Part shown: in pieces, positions 56,970-64,000 of the stretch
How positions within the stretch are numbered: the first letter of the stretch is position 1
Layout: every line of letters starts with the position of its first letter
From: Rhizoclosmatium globosum
Lineage: Eukaryota; Chytridiomycota; Chytridiomycetes; Chytridiales; Chytriomycetaceae
Direction of reading: 5' to 3'
Length of the DNA: 64,000 nt
Assembly (NCBI GenBank): GCA_002104985.1
Contig: MCGO01000201.1
Location: 1 to 64,000, forward strand
The notes under the pieces: model-generated
The model's database searches: none
The model's input: the letters and a program-made list of their open reading frames with translations, nothing else
Told to the model about the DNA's origin: nothing
Program-made: the position numbers and the translations under genes

Positions 56970-58621
56970 TTACTTCCTCTTTTTGTGACTGGGTCTAGTC
57001 ATCTTTCTTATGGCTTTATCATACCCAGTCTTGCTGGAAAACTGTTTCGACTGGAAACGCAGCATTTCATCAGCGTCGCCCATATGTTTACGTTTCCGAG
57101 CTCCAGACTCGTCTCCTTCACCAAACACAGCTTCGGCACGTTGGTTTCTCTTGGCCAACAGTCCAGCTCCATACCGCTGCTTGTCGTCAAAGGATACGGC
57201 ACGATCCAGGGATTCCATGTGGAGGAAATCGGTTTCGAGGTTCTGAGGGGCAAAAAGTCAGTTTCCAATTGGAGTGGAGGATAAATATGGTTGTTACCTC
57301 CATCTCATCGACGATTCCACTTGTTCCACTCCTCCTAATGGCAGCCTTCTCTCTCTTATTTCTATCCCGAGTCGCACCAAGACGTTGGTAGTTGTCCAAC
57401 TCAAAGTCTTCAATCTTTTGCAACTCTTCGTCTTTGGCGTCACGGAGTTCACGAAGACCGTACCCAGTACCATGGGAAGTGACCTGCTCGGGACGCGCGG
57501 TGTCGAAGGCTTCCCGCATGTCACGGAACAAACGTGATTTCGAGAGGGATTCACGGGTTTGTTGGGAGAGTTGGGATTTCTTTTTAGGGTTGTCTTCTGT
57601 GTACTTTGTGGGTGCGATTTTTGGAGGTCTGTAAACGCCGGATCCTGGTTCGTCTTGGTAGGTTGGTGCAGTTGGATCCACTTTAATTTGGAGGTTAGAA
57701 CATTTTCGTAACTACAGATTGAGAGGAATAACTTACACGACATGGCTCCAACCAAATTCCTTGGGTTTGGTTTAAACTGCAACGGGTCGCTTACACCAGC
57801 AGCCTGCAGTTCATATTCGCTGACCCCCTTCCGTTCCACTTCCTCTCCTTCCCACCCAACAACAGTTCCAGACGCATTTCCCTTCGAAGTTCCCTTTCCA
57901 TCCGCTTCGTTGGCGGCTTTCACGACTTTATCGATTTGATACTTGAGTTTCGCTTCAATCGGTTTCATCTTTTCGAGCACGACACGCAGTTCAATCAGCT
58001 TGTCGAGCGCGGGGTGACCAGCGGCCGTGCTGTGGCCTTGTAGTTTCAGAAGGATAAAAAAGGAGAGGTTCGTGAGGTATGATAAGAGACTGTGCAACTT
58101 GACTTCCAGAAGGGACACGCCCTTTGATGTAGGGAGTGTTTCGGATCGTATCCTAAGCAAGTTTCAAAGATAAGTTACAAATTGAAGGATTTTGGGAGTT
58201 TGTCCCCACCTCTCTTTCAGTTCATTCAGTTTTGATTTTGTGGATGTGATGCTTTCAATGAGAGAGTTGAGGCTTTTCACGAGGAGAGGGGCATCTGATT
58301 TAACGGCTTTTGCCAGTTCCGGTGAGACGTCTTTGTTGATTGGTGGTTTAGTCAAGTGAGGATTCAGAGAAAGGGTTGAACAGGATTGAGCTTTGTTCTC
58401 TCTAAAGTGCTCCAGAGATTGTAATCCTCCAAGATGGACAATGTGAATAGATGAACCTTTCGATTTCCACGAGTACTCCCGCTCCCATGAGTTACAGATT
58501 GTTTCTGGCAGAGTTGAAGTGTTGGAGTGTTACCTTGATGATCGCTATTTGTGCTGACTCCAATCGATTCAAGGAACTTTTCCGCATCACTTGATGATGA
58601 TGATTTGCTCTTTGATACCAT
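56970..58621 (-). CDS. LCP5: Lcp5/neuroguidin-like rRNA processing factor
   Basis: A nucleolar protein of the Sas10/Utp3/C1D family, part of the small-subunit processome for 18S rRNA maturation. It starts at 58621 (MVSKSKSSSSSDAEKFLES). After a ~190 bp intron the Sas10/Utp3 domain follows: GVSLLEVKLHSLLSYLTNLS, then LDKLIELRVVLEKMKPIEAK and LKYQIDKVV. The family's YRPPKIAPTKY motif lies in the next exon, then a charged helical region and a Lys/Arg-rich C-terminus ending SHKKRK at 56970. About five exons. Confidence 0.88.
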
Positions 58622-58997
58622 CTGACGAAGTGTGTGGCAACGAAAGGAAGATTGTTGTCTTGGGCTGCAAAAAGAAAAAGGGTTGGGCCAGCTTAAAAAT
58701 TCCCGCAGCCTTGGGACCAACAAAACACTCCGCGGAGAATTTCCTTCTTTTTACCGTAAAAAGGATTTGAAGGTAAGCAATAATAAATCAGTCTTATTCC
58801 AGTTCATAAAGAAACAGAGCACAAGACATCCCCCAAACACAACCACCAGCGATATTAAATGGAGCGATAACAACAAAAATAACGATACGAAACAGGGAAG
58901 AAACAAAAACTAAGACGTGAGAGACTGAACAAGCTGAAAAACAAGGTTTGAAGTCATTTTTCCGACTCTTTTATCCATAGATGATGGGTGGGCAAGC

Positions 58998-59531
58998 TTA
59001 TTCGTCGTCATCACCAGCCTCCTCCTCAGCCTCTTCGGCATCGTCTCCTGGAGCCTCGTAGTTGGCCATGGCCTTAGCATATCGCTCCTTGTCCTTTTCT
59101 TGGAGGGCAACGTATTTCTAGTGACGCGCAGAAAGAGACAAAGGTTAGACATACTGTTTTGACAATAAAATAAGAGTATCAAACCTGCTTCACGGCCTCA
59201 GAAGCCTCTTTCCATTCAGCTCCAAGAATCTTACCCATAGTTCCAAAAGTGGCGTCTGGGTTCTCCTCCTTCACACGGGCACGGTTGTCATTGGCGAAGA
59301 GAAGGTAGGCCTGGGAAAAAAGGTGATGGAAGTAGGTTTGGTGAGTCAACAGTTCGGACAATTTAACTAGTAACATACAGAGAGAGCCTTCTTTGGGGCG
59401 TTTGGGTCCTTCTTAGCCTTGGTCTTTGGGGACTTGGCGACTTTAGTTTTTGTAGCCTAGGAGGGAGGTGAACGTCGGTGAGTCTTTGACAGTTTGATGT
59501 TGTGAGGGTGAGTGAGACATACCTTTGGCAT
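58998..59531 (-). CDS. NHP6: Nhp6-like HMG-box protein
   Basis: A small single-HMG-box chromatin protein that bends DNA and assists FACT and transcription factors. Four exons: MPK (ATG at 59531); ATKTKVAKSPKTKAKKDPNA with PKKALS; AYLLFANDNRARVKEENPD through EASEAVKQ; and KYVALQEKDKERYAKAMANY plus an acidic tail stopping at 58998. The basic N-terminus and DPNAPKKALSAY start of the box match Nhp6. The acidic C-terminus (EEAEEEAGDDDE) is longer than in yeast Nhp6 and more like animal HMGB tails. Confidence 0.95.
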
Positions 59532-60355
59532 ATTGTTAAACTGCGCAGACAGGGAAGGTATGAGGGAAGAGCGGTTAGTTATGGATAGAGACCAAAGCAG
59601 AAAGACGAGAGGCGGGAGGAGGGACGCACAGTTGACTTTTGGGTGAGGTTTTTTGGGGGGGTGGGCGAAAAGAGAAAGGCCAAGTTGTGAAAAGCACAAT
59701 CAACTTTTAGGGTTGTCTTTGCGATAGAAGAGAGGGTAAAGAGGCGGTGCAGAGTGTGTGGGTGATGGGAAAGACAAGAGGTAGGTCCGCTTTCGGACAG
59801 TGGCGTGGGTCCGCTCAACTAGTTACGGTGACGAGGGTGTCAGAGCAGCACTGCGCAGGTTATTGTGCTAGAAGAGTGCTGATCACTGGCTGATGGTGGG
59901 TAAAGCGGTGGCAAGTAGGTTTGGGCAGGTGGGTGTGAGTGCGGGGAGACATGGCCTCTTTTTTCAAGGGAGGCCTCTCACACAGCTCTATGTGAGGGAG
60001 GCCTGTGAGGGGAGCCCTTCTCACCTTTTTTCTGTTGTGGAAAAATTTTCAGGTGGAAGGCGCAAAGGGAAAACGAGTCATTCAACCCAAATTGAGTGAG
60101 TAAGAAATGTATAAATATTATGTAGAAGGTGTTTAATGAGGGAGGTTTGGTTCTGGTGGGTGTTGGTTGGTTGGAGTGGGTAGAGACAAATAACAGAGGT
60201 ACCCTAGTTAACAACCGTCTTCATACAATCCTAATAAAGAATAAAGGAGTTTATCTTAGGGAAAAGCAGTTGCAGCAAAAGAGAAAGGGTCTCCAACTGA
60301 AAGCGTCCGAAAACTTTGAACCAAACCAACTCTCACTCCAAAAACAACCCAACCA
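59532..60355. other. Intergenic region, divergent promoters of NHP6 and RPA1
   Basis: About 820 bp, G-rich on the plus strand in its first half (gttttttgggggggtgggcg near 59650). Two close copies of gggaggcct lie near 59969 and 59997 and could form an imperfect hairpin (ctcacacag against cctgtgagg). No gene or RNA family recognised. Confidence 0.5.
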
Positions 60356-62735
60356 ATGACCTTCACCGTTGACGCGCTCTCAACCGGCGTCATCTACGAA
60401 CTCACAACGAATGGCCACCGTGACGATGCCGCGCCGCCCGTTCTCCAAATCCTGAATGTAAGAAGATGGCTGCTGCGACACCGGACACCCCTGACAGATT
60501 CAGAGTAATTGTCTCGGATGGATACCACGCTATGCAAGGTGACATTGGCTTCCTTTGAACCTGTGCGGGTTACCTGGACTGAGGTACTAACACCTCTCTT
60601 GCCTAAGGGATGCTCGCAACACAGCTCAATGCCCTCGTCCTCAACGAATCAATCACAAAACACTCAATTCTTCGCTGCGACAAGATCCTCGCGAACGATG
60701 TTGGTGGAAAGAGGTTTGTTTGCCTTCACCAAGTTACGTGTCCTGAATGCCCACCAAAACAGAATCCTCATTCTGCTCGATGTCACCGTGCTTAACCCAG
60801 GTGACACTACTATGGAGCGCCTTGGAAATCCTGGAACGACATCCACGGACCTCCACCTCCAAGACAGCAACCACAGCAACAAGCTCCTCCACAACAGTTT
60901 TACAATCAGCAACCCCAACAACAAACTGCTCAGCACCACCAGCCTATGCAGCCAACAGCAACAGCAGCAGCGCCCAATGCAGCAACAACAGCAACAAAGC
61001 TACCAGCAACAACCACAGCGTCAGCAACAAACTCACCAAGCCAGTTCGTCCGATGTTGCTGTCTTCCCCATCAAGAGTCTGAGTCCTTACCAAAACAAGT
61101 AATTACCCTTTTACGCGATATTTCTTTTTTTAATCTCTTGAAAGGTGGACGATCCGTGCCCGTGTTGTCAACAAGTCCGATATTCGTAACTACAACAATG
61201 CTAAAGGGCCAGGTCAGCTCTTCAGTGTTGTTTTCGGTGACGACAGTGTAAATATAGTTGTTTCGTCACCGTTCTGTTATTAAATGTCTATGTCAGGGTG
61301 AAATCCGTGCAACTGGATTCAATGATGTCGTGACTCAATTCTACGACCTTCTCCAAGTCAACAAAGTGTACTACATTAGTAAAGCTCAAATCAAGATTGC
61401 CAATCGTCAGTACAGCGGTGGTGTCAACAATGACTACGAAATGACTTTGGATTTGGCTTCCATGATTACTGAGGTGGATGTGGTGTGGATGTACTCCTTC
61501 AACCAAAAATTTACGCTTCCTTAGTGTAATGACGGAAGCGCAGCTCCACAAATCAAGTACAGCCGTGTGATGCTGAACCAATTGATGGAGTACGAGAAAG
61601 ACGCTCAGATTGGTTAGACCCCACTCCAACCTCCTCCTCCCCTAACTCACCTCAACAGACGTCGTCGCCATCATCACTTCCGTCGATCCATGCACATCCA
61701 TCACCACAAAAGCCGGGAAACAGCTCTCCAAGCGTGATTGCACACTGGCCGACGAATCCGGACATTCCTGCCGCTTGACCATTTGGGGAACCCAAGCCGA
61801 AACGTTCCCTGACCTTCACCCCAGTTCCGATGGAAGCTCGAACCCGGTTTATATTATGAAGGGGCTTCGCGTGAATGACTTTGGGGGCCGTAGTTTGAGT
61901 GTGAGTGGTGGAGCTAGTTTGGTGGAGGCTGTTGATTGTCATGATGCGCATACTGTGAAGGGGTGGTGGATGGAGCACGGGCGTCAGGCTGGGTGGTTGG
62001 GTACAGTGGTGCTGGAGCCGGTGCTGGTGGACCTACTGAACGTGTTTCGGGGATTCGTGCTGTCAAGTTGATTAGTTCAATTGCAGAAGATAATTTGGGT
62101 CACAATGAGAAGGTTAGTAGGATTACGAGCTTCATGATTTAATCTAAACTCGTTGTTTAGCCTGATTGGTTGACTCTTCGTGTCACTATTGCTTTTGTTA
62201 AGGCTGATCGTCTTTGGTACCCTGCCTGTCAATCCGCTGACTGCCAAAAGAAGGTTGTTGAGGGAGACTCTGGATGGAGATGTGAAAAGTGTCAAAAGTC
62301 CTTCCCGACTCCAAAGTACCGTTATATGATGTCTTGCAAGACGTTGGATGCAAGTGGAGAGCAGTGGATTAGTTTGTTCAATGATACTGCTGAGGCTTTG
62401 ATTGGAATGACTGCCACCGAGTTGCAAGTTATTTCTGTGAGTCTATAATCTTGACATTATTGTTTCGGGCTCTGACTTAGTTTGAACACGATAGGAATCT
62501 GACAATGAGAGATTCAAAGCCATTTTGGACAACATTTTGTGGAAGCAGGTTACTGTTAGAGTCAACTGCAAGATGGAAAATTATGGGGTAAGTTGTTATT
62601 ATATTGTTAGATTGTGTTCTAAGACTCTATTAATAGGATGAGGGAAGACTTCGTGTCCAGGCACAAAGTTTGGAGCCAATTAACTTTGCCTCTGCGGCCA
62701 TGGATTTGGCTGATGTTATTGCCACATTTGGATAG
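60356..62735 (+). CDS. RFA1: Replication protein A large subunit
   Basis: The large subunit of the single-strand DNA-binding complex used in replication, repair and recombination. It starts at 60356 ([12 protein letters not shown]). The N-terminal OB fold has [35 protein letters not shown] and, after an intron, [13 protein letters not shown] Gln/Pro-rich linker leads to DBD-A ([15 protein letters not shown] joined to [18 protein letters not shown]). DBD-B ([27 protein letters not shown]) follows. DBD-C has a zinc ribbon, C-x4-C-x13-C-x2-C, around 62231-62300, and ends VRVQAQ...DVIATFG-type. About eight exons. The frame breaks at about 60459 (one A short between ILNV and KKMAAATPD) and near 61985 (one G short before [13 protein letters not shown]). 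The linker frame is also ambiguous. Confidence 0.88.
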
Positions 62736-62940
62736 ACGGCTTGTCGTGGGAGGGTAGAATGTGTGCGTGCTTTGTTTCCTTTCTTTCGTTTTGTTCTCTG
62801 TCTCAATATTTAATCCAACTTGGTTATGCTACAGAATATATCGTTCTTATGTTGTTGTGTAATGAGATCGATTTTATGAAACGAGAAAAGGATGTGTATT
62901 TTACTGAGTATGAAACCAAAATGACTATGAATGATGGGAA
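62736..62940. other. Convergent intergenic spacer
   Basis: About 205 bp between the ends of RPA1 and the beta-galactosidase-like gene. It holds only AT-rich 3' flank sequence. Confidence 0.5.
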
Positions 62941-64000
62941 CTACATCAACGCTTCGCGAGTAGTTGCGAACAAGGTTCCTTTGCCTGGCTCCCCGTTCCA
63001 CAGGTTACCGCTCCACTTTGCTTGTCCTGCACCGCTTTCCATCTCCCACCCTTTAACCTGCAATCCAACCCAATCTGCTACGTCTCCACTCTCCAAACGA
63101 CGACCGTCATACACAAGAACCTTAAAGCTCAACTCCTTCTCCCCCAAATACGTTCAGGAATAACAAAATCCTTTTGAGTACAATCTCCATTTCCATAATA
63201 CTTTGCCAAATACACACCATGAATCCAAACATGCGCCGTAGCCGGTCCTGAAACATGCAGCCGTAGCGGAATACGAACTCCATGAGGAACCGACAATCTC
63301 AGTGACCCTTGGAACCAGCGAGGTTGTTTCTCCGCTCCCAAAGTCAAAACCGCCACACCGCCATGAGCACCCGTAGCAGCAACACCTTCCCCACTAACAA
63401 GCGCGCGATACCCAGCTCCAAACTCTTCATCCGGAAGACCACAATGATTAAACGGCTGATTCAATTCCCGTACATCCACACCAGCAACCTCCAACTCAAA
63501 CTTGACACGCCGGTGGAACAAAAACGCCGCGTAAGATCCACCCACAGGCTCACTCTCGATCTTCAAGTGCCTGATTCCACGCGCGTTTCGCACATCGTTC
63601 CATCCAAACGCTTGTCTATTCAATCCCCAGCTTTCAACCATGATGTACAACGTATTTACTCCGCTCTGGTTGAGTTTTTTGCGGGGATGATGTATCGCTG
63701 GAGGTCTTGGAAGACGTCGGGACCTTGCTTTGCGCCTGGCTTGAAGAACTGCAGGGCGTATGTCGTGTGTCCGCCAATGACGTGTTCTTTGTTGAGGTAG
63801 ATGATGGTTCGGTTTCTTGTGTCGAGGGAGAGGACTAGCTCTCGGGCTTCGACGGCCATGTATTCGGAAACGGGGATTGTGATTTTGTAAACCACGTGGC
63901 CGGCTGTGTATCCCAAATCGATTGTATCGAGGACGGGGACGGAGGAGTCTTTGATGCTCATGGTGAGTGGTGTCCATGGGTAAGAGTCGAAGTCGACTGT
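62941..64000 (-). CDS. Beta-galactosidase-like glycoside hydrolase, C-terminal part
   Basis: Runs off the right edge; only the C-terminal domains are here. Visible parts are DSYPWTPLTMSIKD, LDLGYTAG-type GYTAGHVVYKITIPV, LSLDTRNRTIIYLNKEHVIG, TYALQFFKPGAKQGPD, then NTLYIMVESWGLNRQAFGWN, WFQGSLRLSVP and HVWIHGVYLAKYYGN with IPERIW. These resemble the beta-sandwich (jelly-roll) domains at the end of family 35 beta-galactosidases; the catalytic barrel lies outside the window. Two frame breaks occur at base runs: six A near 63664 and five G near 63143. One added base at each would give a continuous reading to the stop at 62941. I treat these as likely consensus errors. Confidence 0.6.

Noticed and set aside
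59960..60040. Hairpin-forming sequence with two gggaggcct copies as a structured RNA
   Set aside because: Pairing is imperfect and short, with no match to a known RNA family. Noted only as intergenic content.
62741..63163. Plus-strand open frame of 140 codons after RPA1
   Set aside because: It begins at the RPA1 3' flank, has low-complexity Pro/Ser content at its end, and lies antisense to the C-terminal coding part of the beta-galactosidase-like gene.

Overview
The window is eukaryotic and most likely from a zoosporic fungus of the Chytridiomycota; this is an inference. Genes are split by many short GT-AG introns (mostly about 40-60 bp). The core set is fungal: Mnn1-type mannosyltransferase, Lcp5, Nhp6, Shg1, Cdc73 and Vps51. 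A full-length ABCA transporter and a pair of seven-helix receptor-like genes are features of early-diverging fungi rather than yeasts. No bacterial operon, CRISPR array, phage or plasmid signal was seen.

Layout. Positions 56-16256 are one tandem satellite array of 24 units of about 658 or 751 bp. Each unit holds an internal ~145 bp duplication and one to four copies of a 93 bp sub-repeat. The array ends 190 bp from the 3' end of VPS51 (16447-19850, minus). Next comes an ABCA transporter with an apparent C-terminal YccF domain (19944-25468, minus). From 25.7 to 44.2 kb, housekeeping genes (GT71 mannosyltransferase, CDC73, mitochondrial processing peptidase alpha, histone H3) alternate with five paralogues of an F-box-like family. 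This stretch also holds a gene joining a homeodomain, a SWIM zinc finger and a RING finger (33800-35955), and a multi-exon gene I cannot identify (37682-39925). From 44.8 to 51 kb there is an accessory zone: an unrecognised gene family with two near-complete copies and at least two decayed copies (a third lies at 56.4 kb), surrounding a DDE-superfamily transposase-like gene with a SAP-like segment and an acidic tail. Then follow a Shg1/BOD1 protein with AT-hooks, two tandem receptor-like genes (one frameshifted), tRNA-Leu(AAG), LCP5, NHP6, RPA1, and the C-terminal part of a beta-galactosidase-like gene cut by the window edge.

How the genes relate. There are no operons. VPS51 and the mannosyltransferase belong to Golgi and endosome function. 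CDC73, SHG1, histone H3, NHP6 and RPA1 are chromatin, transcription or replication factors, each acting in its own complex. Five F-box-like paralogues and a RING protein suggest a local concentration of ubiquitin-ligase-type genes, but nothing in the sequence ties them to one pathway.

Quality warning. At least five genes show single frame breaks. Most sit at or next to short base runs and would be repaired by one extra base. One satellite unit carries a burst of single-base deletions. This looks like residual consensus error, so frameshifts here should not be taken as pseudogenes without read support.
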